The notes beneath the pieces are model-generated. The model did not search any database. It saw only the letters and a list, made by a program, of their open reading frames with translations, and had not been told where the DNA came from. From Acidobacteriota bacterium (GTDB lineage: Bacteria > Acidobacteriota > Thermoanaerobaculia > Gp7-AA8), in the NCBI GenBank assembly GCA_019244185.1, contig JAFATB010000022.1, positions 1-64,000 of the forward strand: DNA of 64,000 bases, given 5' to 3'. The translations under genes and the position numbers were made by a program. Shown here in pieces: positions 6,911 through 15,910 of the stretch (its first letter is position 1; every line of letters starts with the position of its first letter).

Positions 6911-9900
6911 ATGCCTACGACGAGCGGAGCTCTGTCCGCCGCCGGTCTGAAGCAGGGGAATTTTGAAGTCGATGCGAATGGGCAGGCCGTCTACCGGCTG
7001 CCGATCGCCATTCCGCCCGGGATTGCCGGACATCAGCCCACACTGGAGCTGGTGTACATGCACCAACTCCCGAACGGACCGCTCGGCATCGGCTGGGACA
7101 TCTCCGGGTCGGGATCGATCACGCGGGCCAAGCCGGTCTATGCGATCGACGGCTTCAGTGCGCCGATCACCTACGGCACGACCGACCGCTTCGCCCTCAA
7201 TAACCAGCGCCTGATCAATGTCGACGGAGAATATGGCGCCGGCAATACGCTCTATTACACCGAATTACAGACGTGGAATTACGTCCAGGCCGGCGCCACG
7301 CCCGAAGACGGATTCACGGTCATTACGAAGAACGGCGACACGCACGAATTCGGCAAGACCGCCGACAGCCGCATCCTGGCGCTCGGCACGAACCTCGTGC
7401 GCGTCTGGGCGCTCAATGCGCTCGTCGACCGCAATGGCAATCGCGTCGAATTCACGTACACGACCGCGCCCGGCGGCGGACAGGCGAAGGGCGCCTATTA
7501 CATCGACACGATTCGCTATACGAGCCGCGATGGCGTCGAGCCCGCGCGCCTCGTGCAGTTCACCTACGAGTCGCGCCCCGATTCGATCGTCGATTTCGTG
7601 GGCGGCTATCGCGTGGAGACCGCGTTCCGCCTGAAGCAGATCACCGTCTCGCTTTCCGGCTCGGTCGTGAGCACGTATACGCTCGATTATCGCGACGTCT
7701 CCGATACGGGCCTGAGCACGATCGCCACCATTACGCAGACAGGCGCGGTGCTCGAGGGTGCGCCCGCATTGCCGCCGACGACCGTCACGTGGCAGGACGC
7801 GGGCACGCGCAGTTTCGACGTCGGGCCGACCTCGATCCTCGATCAGCATCCCGGCACTCCCGACGTCCGGCCGATGGACGTCACCGGCAGCGGCCGCACG
7901 GATCTGGTCCAGCTCTGGATCGACGGCTCGAACACGATCCACGCGACGTCGTACCTCGCCACGCCGTCGGACGACTCGGTCACGTTCGTCCGCGCGGCCG
8001 ACACGCCCCTCGGCTACTTCGGCAGCAAATTCTCGATCGTCCCGGTCGACGTCGACGGCGACGGGCGCACCGATCTGCTGGTCGCCTACGCCAGCAGCTC
8101 GAACCAGGACGAGCTTCGTCTGGCGGTGTTTCTCTCCGACGGCAGCGGCGCCTTCACCGACGGCGGCACCTTCAATACCGGCGATACGTGGAGCTCGAAG
8201 CACATCGACTTCTTCGCCGCGGACGCGAACGGCGACGGCCGCACGGACCTCGTGGAGGCATACGGCTCGTACGACTCGGAGCGCGGCAGCGACGTGCTGG
8301 CGTTCCGCACGTACCTCTCGCAATGCGGCGACGGCGACGGAAAGATGTTCACGCCGGCCATCGTCACGAAGACCGGCGATCCCGCCACCGTCACCGCGCA
8401 GCTCGCGTTCTGGCCGATGGACGTGAACGGCGACGGCCTGATCGACATCGTCCGCGTCTGGCAGCGCGGCTCGGATCAGCACATCATCGCCACCGCGTAC
8501 ATCGGCGTCAGCCGCTCGCTGTACGACGTCTCGTTCGACGACCAGGTCGCCAGCGACCTCGGCACGTTCAGCCTGCAGAACCAGAAAGCGTTCCTGCCGG
8601 TCGACGTCAACGGCGACGGCATCCAGGATCTGCTGCAGGTGTGGCAGGAGCCGACCGGGAACGGGACCACGCTGCACCTCTCGACGTTCTTCTGCGACGG
8701 CGCGGGCGGCTTCGTCGCCGGTCCCGACTCGCAGTTTCAGAACCAGACCATCAATCTCTTCTATCCGCTCGACCTCGACGGCACAGGACTAACGGCCGTC
8801 GTCAGCCAGTGGGTCTCCGGCGACAACAAGCTGATGTTCACGCCGTTCCGCGCGTCGCCGTCGGGCGTCTATACGATGCTGCCGGCCTTCGACGCGGGCA
8901 CGGTCGGCGTGCAGATCGAGTCGGCGCTGTTCCTCCCGTGCGATGCGAACGGCGACGGTAAGGCGGATCTGATCCGCGCAATGATCGACGGCAACCAGCA
9001 GGTCGCGGTCGTGCCGTATCTCTCCGCCGGCGCGTATCCCGATCTGGTCAGCTCCATCGAGAACCAGCTCGGCGGCCTCGTGTCGCTGCAATACGCGCCG
9101 CTGTCCGACGGGAGCGTGTATACCGCGCAGAGCTCCGACGTCTATCCGTCGGCGCCGGGCCAGCGCTTCCCCAATCCGATGACGCCGACGGTGTTCCCGA
9201 TCCAGCAGGTGCTCGGACGGGCCACGTACGTCGTCTCGCAATACACCGAAGAGAGCGCGGCGACGAACCGCTTCGCGTACAGCTCGACGACCACCGTCAC
9301 CTACGAGCACGCACAGCTCAATCTCCTCGGGCGCGGCTGGCAGGCCTTCGGGACGATCAACCGTCAGTCCGACACCGGACGGCGCACGGTGACGCAATAC
9401 GCACAGGACTGGCCGTTCACCGGGATGCTGCTGGCGACGACCATTGAAGCCGCGGGCGACGGCACACCGGTCATCGCGGCCATCAGCTCGACCGAGTACG
9501 TGTCGCGCGTCTCAGCCACGGGCGTGAGCGGCACGCAGATCCTCGAGGTGCTGCGCCAGAAAACGCGCAACGAACAATACGAGTCGGGCACGTTCGACTA
9601 CGCGCTCGCGCAGACGTTCGGCTACGACAACTATGGGAACGAGTCGCTGAACGTCTACCTCGGCTATGTCGACACGGATGACAATCCACTCGATCCGGCC
9701 GAGGTGGTGTACCGGTATCGGCAGTACCGCAATGACGTGGATTCGAACGGCTGGGCGCTCGGATATCTCTCGTATGCGAAGGAATCGGCGAACGCCAGCG
9801 ATCCGGACGTTACGCAATTCCTGCCGGGCGACTATCACCTCGAGCATCGCACGTACTATGACGGTACGTACAATCTGAAATCCGTCGGCAAGTGGGACGA

Positions 9901-12900
9901 CAGCAACAACGTCTACCTCACGGAGTCGTACGGCTACGACGAATACGGCAATCAGACGTCGTTGACGAAGCCGGGCAATTTCACCACCACCATTACGTTC
10001 GATCCCGAATACCACACCTTCGCCACCGTGCACACCTCGCCGGCGGACGCGCAGGGCACGCCGCTCGTGACGTCGAGCGGCTACGACCCGCGCTTCGGCG
10101 TCGAAGTCGCCGTTCAGGACGCGAACCTCAACGTCACCGTTCGCTCGCTTGACGCATTCGGCCGCGTTGTGGCCGTGCAGGGGCCGGTGCCGGCGGGCAG
10201 TACGAGCGACGCGAACCTCGTGACGTCGCTGGTGACCGGGACGGCCGCGCTGCAGCAGACGTTCACCGGCGCGACGGTCGTGTCCACCGAACTGACGGCG
10301 TATCTCAATGATGGGCAGGGCGGCCTCTATACGGAAGTCCAGGCGCTGCAGTCGTTCCCGACCGGCGGCTCCTCACGCGACTTCGCATGGACGCAGACCT
10401 ACGTCGACGGAAAGTCGCGCGACCGCCAGTCCGTGACGCAGACCGGCCAGAGCGAAGGCAATGTGATCGTGCTGACGGATTACACGGCGGGCGATCACAT
10501 CAAGACGCTGAGCGTGCCGTTCTTTTCGACGACGACGGTGTCGCCGGTGGCGCCGCATTCCTCGACGTTCCACTATGACGTGCTCGGACGCCCGACCGAA
10601 CAGCGCGTGCCGGCGGGCGACGACGGCAACGACACGACGCTCAAGACGTGGACGTACAGCGCGGGCGGCCTCGTCACGACGGTGTCGGCGGCGGGGTCGA
10701 GCGCGGCGTATACGGAGGTGTCGGAGCATCATTACTACAATGGCAACGACCTCGTGCGCAGTGTCACCGCCGATCCGGCGGGCGCGAATGCGACCACGCA
10801 GTTCGTCTATGACCCGATCGCGCGGCTCACGTCGACGACCGATCCTCCGACCCCTGCGAATCCGAACGGCGTGACCACGACGTTCCAGTGGGACTCGCTC
10901 GACCGCAAGCAATGGCTCGACAATCCCGATCAGAACACGACCGGCAACGCCGGCATCAAGGCAGCGACGTATGCCTACGATGCGACGACCGGAATGCAGC
11001 AGTCGCAGACGGACGCCGCGCAGGCGAGCATCTCCTATACGTTCGACGGGCTCCAGCGCATGCTCACGGCGTCGTTCTCGGACGGCCGCTCGGTCGCGTA
11101 CACGTACGACCAGGCCACGAACGGCAACGGACAATTGACGCGCGTCGTCGTCACCGCGCCGGACGGCTCGTTCGAGTCACAGTACGACTACGCGTTCGAC
11201 GACTACGGCAACACGAATTCGGTGACGCTCACCATCGCCGGGCAAGCCTCGCCGTTCGTCACCACGTATGTCTTCGATCCGCAGAAGCGCGTGGTCGAGG
11301 AGACGTTTCCCGATACGACCTCGCTGGCGCGGACGTACGCTTTCGGCGTGCTGCAGTCGCAGTCGCTCGACGGCGCCACGGCTGAATATCCGCTCGACGC
11401 CTACACCTCGTGGCGGCGCGCCGGACAATTCATCCTCGGACAGAACGCCGTCCGCTCCGATCTGTCGTTCAATCCATCGGGCCAGCTCATCGACGAGGCG
11501 CTCACGGTGCCGGCGGGACCATTGCTGTCGTTCCATTACGGCTACGACAACCTCACGCAACTGATCACGGTCACCGACCGCACGGCAGCGGCGAAAAACC
11601 AGTCGTTCGGGTACACGAACCGCCGGCTCGTCGAGGCGAACATCAGCGGCTTCGCGGACACCTCGTATGCCTACGACAATTCCGGCAATCTCACGCTCAA
11701 GGAAAATGCGCTGTACCGCTACCACGCGCACTATCCGCTGAACGGCTCGCTCAATGGGCAGGAGATCTACACCGCAACGCCCGACGCCTGCGGCCGCACG
11801 CGCACGCGCACCGCGGGCGACCGTACGCTGACGTTCGACTATGACGGCCTCGGGATGCTGCGGCGCGTCACGGACGGCGGGGCAATGGTCCGCCAGATGA
11901 CGACCGATTATCTCGGGCGACTCATCGTCGAGGCCGACGCGTCGGGGAACCAGACCGTCTACGCCGGCCCTTCGTACGAGGTGCGGCAGCCCGTCGGCGG
12001 AGCGGCCGTCGTAACGAAGTACCTGCGCGACGACCGCGGCGCCGTCGCGTCGATCGAGAGCGACGGCTCGACGTCGACCGTGCTGTATTACCGCCGCGAC
12101 TTCAAGGGCAGCACCACGCACACCTTCAGCACCGACGGCACGCTGGTCTCCGAGCTGGCGTACAGCGGCTATGGACAGTGGATCCGCATCAGCGGCGCGG
12201 ACGATCCGCAGCTCAAATACGAGCAGCGCTTCTGGGACGCCGACCTCGGGCTCTACTACTTCAACGCGCGCTGGTACGACCCCGCCACCGGCCGCTTCCT
12301 CACGCCCGACACGACGCTCGGCGCGAACGATCAGTACCGGCCCGACGTCTGGAACCGGTTCGCGTTCGAGCTGAACAACCCGATCAACAACGTCGATCCG
12401 ACCGGTCACTCCGCGAGCTCGTGGATCGGAGGCCTGATCGGCGTCGCGCTGATCATCGTCGGCGTCGTCGCGATCATCGCCACCGGCGGCTCCGCCACGC
12501 CCGCGGTCGTGCTGGCCGGCTCGATCCTCGGCGGTGCCATTCTCGGCGCGGGGATGAACACCGCGTTCTATTCGTTCACCCACACCGATACCGACGCGCG
12601 GAAGTTCTGGAAGGGATGGGGCGCGGAGTTCGGCATGGGACTGGCCGTCGGCGCCGTCACCGGCGCGATCGGCTCGGGTCTCGGATCTCTCGCCGGGAAG
12701 CTCGCGATGAAGATCGCGCCGGTCAGCCGCATCGGACAGTTCCTCGTCCGCGGCGCGGTCTATGCGGTGGGCGGTGCGGCGACGACGTCGGCACTCGACA
12801 CGCTGAATCAGCTCGCCGGCAATGCCATCGAGCGGAACGTGCTCGGGAACACGGACGTCAGCCTCTCGCACAACCTCGGCACCGCCGCGTGGACCGGAGC

Positions 12901-13174
12901 CGCGTTCGGCGCGGCCAGCGGCGTCTTCCAGGGCGCCGCCGAAGCCGGCTTCTCCAAACTGCGTCCGGGAAACCTCGCTCCCAACGAGTCGACGCCGATC
13001 ATGATGAAAAATTACGTCAACGGCGAATTCGTGGCGGACGCGGTGGCGGTTCCCGACCTCTACACCCGCACGAAGCTGGTGGTGCAGAGCGGCGCGCTCC
13101 CGCGCACGATCATGGTCACCGGCAGCACGATCTGGGGCATCTCCGACGCCATCACGGAAGCCACGGGACATTGA
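6911..13174 (+). CDS. SpvB/TcdB-like RHS repeat toxin-type protein
   Basis: A 2,087-residue protein resembling Tc-toxin TcdB/TccC fusions. Domains in order: SpvB-type N-terminus about 5-290 ('PIAIPPGIAGHQPTLELVY', 'GPLGIGWDISGSGSITR'); seven FG-GAP/VCBS repeats about 310-705 (e.g. 'DVDGDGRTDLL', 'DVNGDGIQDLL'); a TcdB middle domain about 710-900; many RHS/YD repeats about 900-1750 ('YDEYGNQTSL', 'YDVLGRPTEQR'); and the RHS core about 1735-1831, ending 'YYFNARWYDPATGRFLTPD' and 'NNVDPTG'. The variable tail, about 1832-2087, starts with a Gly/Ile/Val-rich hydrophobic segment and has no domain I recognise. There is no signal peptide. ATG 6911 has AAGGAGG upstream. By family analogy the RHS cocoon would encapsulate the tail as a toxic payload. 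Confidence 0.9.
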   Translation: MPTTSGALSAAGLKQGNFEVDANGQAVYRLPIAIPPGIAGHQPTLELVYMHQLPNGPLGIGWDISGSGSITRAKPVYAIDGFSAPITYGTTDRFALNNQRLINVDGEYGAGNTLYYTELQTWNYVQAGATPEDGFTVITKNGDTHEFGKTADSRILALGTNLVRVWALNALVDRNGNRVEFTYTTAPGGGQAKGAYYIDTIRYTSRDGVEPARLVQFTYESRPDSIVDFVGGYRVETAFRLKQITVSLSGSVVSTYTLDYRDVSDTGLSTIATITQTGAVLEGAPALPPTTVTWQDAGTRSFDVGPTSILDQHPGTPDVRPMDVTGSGRTDLVQLWIDGSNTIHATSYLATPSDDSVTFVRAADTPLGYFGSKFSIVPVDVDGDGRTDLLVAYASSSNQDELRLAVFLSDGSGAFTDGGTFNTGDTWSSKHIDFFAADANGDGRTDLVEAYGSYDSERGSDVLAFRTYLSQCGDGDGKMFTPAIVTKTGDPATVTAQLAFWPMDVNGDGLIDIVRVWQRGSDQHIIATAYIGVSRSLYDVSFDDQVASDLGTFSLQNQKAFLPVDVNGDGIQDLLQVWQEPTGNGTTLHLSTFFCDGAGGFVAGPDSQFQNQTINLFYPLDLDGTGLTAVVSQWVSGDNKLMFTPFRASPSGVYTMLPAFDAGTVGVQIESALFLPCDANGDGKADLIRAMIDGNQQVAVVPYLSAGAYPDLVSSIENQLGGLVSLQYAPLSDGSVYTAQSSDVYPSAPGQRFPNPMTPTVFPIQQVLGRATYVVSQYTEESAATNRFAYSSTTTVTYEHAQLNLLGRGWQAFGTINRQSDTGRRTVTQYAQDWPFTGMLLATTIEAAGDGTPVIAAISSTEYVSRVSATGVSGTQILEVLRQKTRNEQYESGTFDYALAQTFGYDNYGNESLNVYLGYVDTDDNPLDPAEVVYRYRQYRNDVDSNGWALGYLSYAKESANASDPDVTQFLPGDYHLEHRTYYDGTYNLKSVGKWDDSNNVYLTESYGYDEYGNQTSLTKPGNFTTTITFDPEYHTFATVHTSPADAQGTPLVTSSGYDPRFGVEVAVQDANLNVTVRSLDAFGRVVAVQGPVPAGSTSDANLVTSLVTGTAALQQTFTGATVVSTELTAYLNDGQGGLYTEVQALQSFPTGGSSRDFAWTQTYVDGKSRDRQSVTQTGQSEGNVIVLTDYTAGDHIKTLSVPFFSTTTVSPVAPHSSTFHYDVLGRPTEQRVPAGDDGNDTTLKTWTYSAGGLVTTVSAAGSSAAYTEVSEHHYYNGNDLVRSVTADPAGANATTQFVYDPIARLTSTTDPPTPANPNGVTTTFQWDSLDRKQWLDNPDQNTTGNAGIKAATYAYDATTGMQQSQTDAAQASISYTFDGLQRMLTASFSDGRSVAYTYDQATNGNGQLTRVVVTAPDGSFESQYDYAFDDYGNTNSVTLTIAGQASPFVTTYVFDPQKRVVEETFPDTTSLARTYAFGVLQSQSLDGATAEYPLDAYTSWRRAGQFILGQNAVRSDLSFNPSGQLIDEALTVPAGPLLSFHYGYDNLTQLITVTDRTAAAKNQSFGYTNRRLVEANISGFADTSYAYDNSGNLTLKENALYRYHAHYPLNGSLNGQEIYTATPDACGRTRTRTAGDRTLTFDYDGLGMLRRVTDGGAMVRQMTTDYLGRLIVEADASGNQTVYAGPSYEVRQPVGGAAVVTKYLRDDRGAVASIESDGSTSTVLYYRRDFKGSTTHTFSTDGTLVSELAYSGYGQWIRISGADDPQLKYEQRFWDADLGLYYFNARWYDPATGRFLTPDTTLGANDQYRPDVWNRFAFELNNPINNVDPTGHSASSWIGGLIGVALIIVGVVAIIATGGSATPAVVLAGSILGGAILGAGMNTAFYSFTHTDTDARKFWKGWGAEFGMGLAVGAVTGAIGSGLGSLAGKLAMKIAPVSRIGQFLVRGAVYAVGGAATTSALDTLNQLAGNAIERNVLGNTDVSLSHNLGTAAWTGAAFGAASGVFQGAAEAGFSKLRPGNLAPNESTPIMMKNYVNGEFVADAVAVPDLYTRTKLVVQSGALPRTIMVTGSTIWGISDAITEATGH

Positions 13175-13181
13175 AGCGCAG

Positions 13182-13210
13182 CGAGGTGCCGGCCGCAGGC
13201 CGGCACCTCG
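13182..13210 (+). terminator. Terminator-like 13-bp perfect hairpin after RHS gene
   Basis: CGAGGTGCCGGCC (13182-13194), loop GCA, then GGCCGGCACCTCG (13198-13210). It begins 7 nt after the RHS stop codon and no T-run follows. Its right arm is part of a 15-nt sequence repeated at 15099-15113. Confidence 0.6.
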
Positions 13211-13265
13211 CAACGTGCGCGACGGGTTGCGAGCCGCGAACTCAAACCCGAAGGTGCCCTCTTTC

Positions 13266-14655
13266 ATGACTAGACGCCTCGTGTTGGCGGCGTGCGTCCT
13301 TGCGGCGATCTCGCTGCAAGGGCGGGAGATGATCGTTCCGGTTGTCACGGGGCTCGTGGGCGCACGCGTGTTCTCGACGACGGTCGAGGTGAAGAATGCG
13401 AGCAGCGTCGACGGCACGTGTGTCTTCACGTATCGGGGGCCCGACCGCGTCAGTGGAATGCTGATCTCGAAGGAGACGGTCCGGGCGGGCAAGACGAACG
13501 TTTACGAGGACTTTTTGGGCGAGATCGCCGCGGCCGGCTCCGTCGCGACTGTTTGCTCGGATGGCTTGGAGGTGTTCGCTCGCGTCCAGGATGCGGATGC
13601 CAGGAATGGAGCGAGCTTTAGGCCGGGCCGGCTGTACCGCGCATTCGACGTAGAGAACGCGTTGATCGCCGGCGCGAAACGCACACTGTGCATATACGGG
13701 GCGATCTCGTGCTGCTGGAGGTTGGCGGCGCGAACGTCGAGGTGCGGGTGACGGCGTCGGGCGGCGGTCACGTCCTCGCCGAGGCATCGTACGCTCTTCC
13801 TCCGTACGGACAGCGCGTGCTCAACCTGGCGCGCGTTCTCGAAGTTGTGAAAGAAGCCGGATGTCTCGATCAGCGTCACCGCGCTCGCGCAAGTAGGTTT
13901 ACGTCGCGCAGCAGGCCGCGTGCAGGTCGTATCGCCGAGCGCGCAGGCTTCGATCGGAGCGCCGCTTTCGTTGTGCGGATTCAAGGCTGCGCCGTTCTTC
14001 GAACGCGCGACTGGACTCTGCTTCCTCCGCGATCGCTGGTACGACCCGACGACGGGAACCTTCCTCACTCCCGACAACGCCGGCTATCGCGACTCGTCCA
14101 ATCTCTACGTCTTCGGAGGACGACGCGACCGGCGTGCAGAATCAGGCGGTGATCGAATTCAGTCCGAAATTCGGAGACGATCCGGGCAACGGTCCGCCGC
14201 TCACGACCTATTATCGACACGGCATCGACGTCTACGGGCAAGACCGCGGCGCCTTCATCGAGTACGCTTTTGCGCACGAGATCGGCCACGTGCTCGGCGG
14301 CTGGGACCCAACGATGTCTGCGCAGACGCGCCAGTTCAGTGCGCTGGGCGCGCAGATCAATGCAACCGTTGCGCAGTTCACGATCCTCCGGCAAGCACAA
14401 AACAGAACGGTGGCGCAGCAACAGCAGTACGCGCAGCTCGTCCAGCAGCGAAACGCATGGTTGCAGCAACAAGTCGCGCTCAAGGATCAATTGGAGCCGT
14501 ATGCCGATGACATTGGATACCAGCTCTATCGTTCGTTCCGGCAGGCACATCCGCGATTCCTCGGGGTCGCGCCGGTCGGCGGCAAGAAGTTCACCCCGCC
14601 GCCGCAGCTTCCGCCTGGCGCTACGTCGAACATTCCTACCGTTCCTACTCCTTAG
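13266..14655 (+). pseudogene. Frameshifted exoprotein joined to RHS-core tip and metzincin-like domain
   Basis: The coherent protein sequence changes frame three times. First, 13266 to about 13690: signal peptide 'MTRRLVLAACVLAAISLQG', then a secreted beta domain. Second, about 13690-13857: 'LVLLEVGGANVEVRV', 'YALPPYGQRVLNLARVL'. Third, back in the first frame, about 13857-14118: 'DVSISVTALAQVGL', then an RHS-core remnant 'FFERATGLCFLRDRWYDPTTGTFLTPD' region and 'SSNLYVFGG'. Fourth, about 14113-14655: a Gln-rich domain with 'HEIGHVLGGWD' at 14275-14307, an HExxHxxGxxD zinc-protease pattern. The first two shifts cancel each other. It looks like a decayed orphan RHS tip/effector cassette behind the intact RHS gene. 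Assembly error is the alternative. The last segment alone (from 14134, about 173 codons) could still be translated. Confidence 0.65.
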
Positions 14656-15055
14656 CGTTCTCGGGTGCGTTTCGACGGGCGGCGGCTGCCCCGAACCGTT
14701 GCCGCGCTTTGCGTCCTACGAGGAAAAGGGCTTCGGTCAGGGCGCGGTGTGGTTTGCCGGCGCGGTCATCCATGTGCCGTGGGAAGGCGCGGCGTCGATC
14801 GCGCCCGCGGAACTGCTCACGGGGCCGGTCGCGCTCTTGAGCCCCATGATCGTGGAAAGCAGTGCGGCCTCAGACTGTCCGGGATCTTCGCGGCTCGATG
14901 GTGCGATCCAGCGAAACCGGACCTCCATTGTGTCCGGCCAAGGGAGGCTGCGGAACGATGGGGTTTTCGTCGTCGAATGCGTCTGCGCCGTCGAGAAAAC
15001 GAAGGAGCTCACGGCAGATCAGCTCTCACGCCTCTACGCGGGACCGTTACCTTGA
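14615..15055 (+). CDS. Small putative lipoprotein overlapping the metzincin-like segment
   Basis: An open frame of 146 codons overlaps the last 41 bp of the preceding segment in a different frame. It reads 'LRRTFLPFLLLSVLGC', a lipoprotein-type signal with lipobox SVLGC, followed by 'VSTGGGCPEP' and a mixed alpha/beta body with six further Cys residues ending 'LYAGPLP'. No ATG/GTG/TTG precedes the signal in a sensible place; CTG at 14615 is the only start giving the full signal, which lowers certainty. No family is recognised. Small lipoproteins overlapping a putative effector gene are often immunity proteins, so that is a reasonable guess here, not a demonstrated role. Confidence 0.45.
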   Translation: MALRRTFLPFLLLSVLGCVSTGGGCPEPLPRFASYEEKGFGQGAVWFAGAVIHVPWEGAASIAPAELLTGPVALLSPMIVESSAASDCPGSSRLDGAIQRNRTSIVSGQGRLRNDGVFVVECVCAVEKTKELTADQLSRLYAGPLP

Positions 15056-15779
15056 CCGGCGGGCGCTGATTCGGGGGAAGGCGAGGCCGAAGTTCCTCGC
15101 CGGCACCTCGCAAGCCGGCGCGCGATCTCGAGAGGGCGTCGGTGCGTGCGGGAGTGTTCCGGATGAATGAGCCCGCCCATCGCGCGCGAATGCGTGACCC
15201 GGCGCGCGCATCCCGGAAGCCGGTAGCGTGAATGCGGGAGCCGGTCGCTTGTATGCGGGGCGCCGTCGCGTGAACCCGTTGCTGGCTGGCGTGAAAACCA
15301 GAATCCGTCGCGTGAAAACCAGAATCCGTCGCGTGAAAGCCAGAAGTCGACGCGTGAAAGCCAGAACGCGACGCGTGAAAACCAGAATCGGTCGCATGAA
15401 AACCAGAACTCCACGCGTGAAAACCAGAATCGGTCGCGTGAAAACCGGAACTCGACGCGTGAAAGCCAGAACTCGACGCGTGAAAGCCGGAATTCGACGC
15501 GTGAAAGCCAGAATCGGACGCGTGAAAGCCGGAACTCGACGCGTGAAAGCCAGAATCGGTCGCGTGAAAACCAGAATTCGACGCGTGAAAGCCAGAATCG
15601 AACGCGTGAAAGCCAGAAACGGTCGCGTGCAAGCCGGATCGCGTCTCACGCACGCGGCCTGCGATCGGATGAATCGCGGCAGCCGCTCGCGTGAAAGCAC
15701 CAGCGCCGCGTGAGAACCAGAGCTGCTCGCGTGAACGCGGCCGCGCGTCCCACGCACGCGGGCACCTCGCGTAAAGCAC
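15009..15779 (-). CDS. Candidate heptapeptide-repeat protein (GFHAxxS)n, uncertain
   Basis: The minus-strand frame through the 21-bp repeats encodes sixteen consecutive S-G-F-H-A-x-x heptads. The S-G-F-H-A positions never change, although their codons do: Ser TCT/TCC, Gly GGC/GGT, His CAC/CAT. The two x positions vary freely (T/S/W/F then D/N/S/T/R/V). That pattern is expected under protein-level selection and is not seen in the other open frames. Against coding: the flanks are Arg-rich and unlike a protein, there is no signal peptide, no convincing Shine-Dalgarno, and the 3' end runs into the lipoprotein gene. I give it as a possibility only. Confidence 0.25.
   Translation of the reverse strand: MLYARCPRAWDARPRSREQLWFSRGAGAFTRAAAAIHPIAGRVRETRSGLHATVSGFHAFDSGFHASNSGFHATDSGFHASSSGFHASDSGFHASNSGFHASSSGFHASSSGFHATDSGFHAWSSGFHATDSGFHASRSGFHASTSGFHATDSGFHATDSGFHASQQRVHATAPRIQATGSRIHATGFRDARAGSRIRARWAGSFIRNTPARTDALSRSRAGLRGAGEELRPRLPPNQRPPVKVTVPRRGVRADLP
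15099..15113. repeat. 15-nt direct repeat flanking the orphan RHS cassette (right copy)
   Basis: GCCGGCACCTCGCAA occurs here and at 13199-13213, exactly 1,900 bp apart, bracketing the frameshifted RHS-tip/protease/lipoprotein segment. A shorter GGCACCTCGC occurs again at 15761-15770. It may be a recombination footprint or simply a dispersed intergenic motif. Confidence 0.5.
15291..15626. repeat. Sixteen tandem 21-bp repeats
   Basis: There are sixteen contiguous 21-bp units, consensus about GTGAAARCCAGAATCGRCGC with small variations, with no spacers. Degenerate copies continue on both sides (about 15210-15290 and 15627-15660). The period is a multiple of three, so four of the six frames stay open. 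Between units most differences fall where they would be silent in one minus-strand frame (see the candidate protein 15009-15779). Together with its flanks this fills the 856-bp gap between the lipoprotein and the cytochrome gene. Confidence 0.95.
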
Positions 15780-15910
15780 GCGACCAGAGTCCGGCGCGGC
15801 GGCCGCACCTCCCCAAACCGCGCGACGGACTGGCGCGCCACCCGCCGCTTCGTGCTATCCTTTTCTCCGCTTCGTCATCATTCCATCATTCCATCGAGAG
15901 CGGAGGTGTC

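Noticed and set aside
11177..13492. A 771-codon minus-strand frame opposite the RHS gene
   Set aside because: The plus strand has continuous RHS domain sequence with a Shine-Dalgarno; the minus frame has only low-complexity Arg-rich sequence.
15291..15626. Tandem repeat considered as a CRISPR array
   Set aside because: The units are contiguous, 21 bp long, with no unique spacers, and there are no cas genes in the window.
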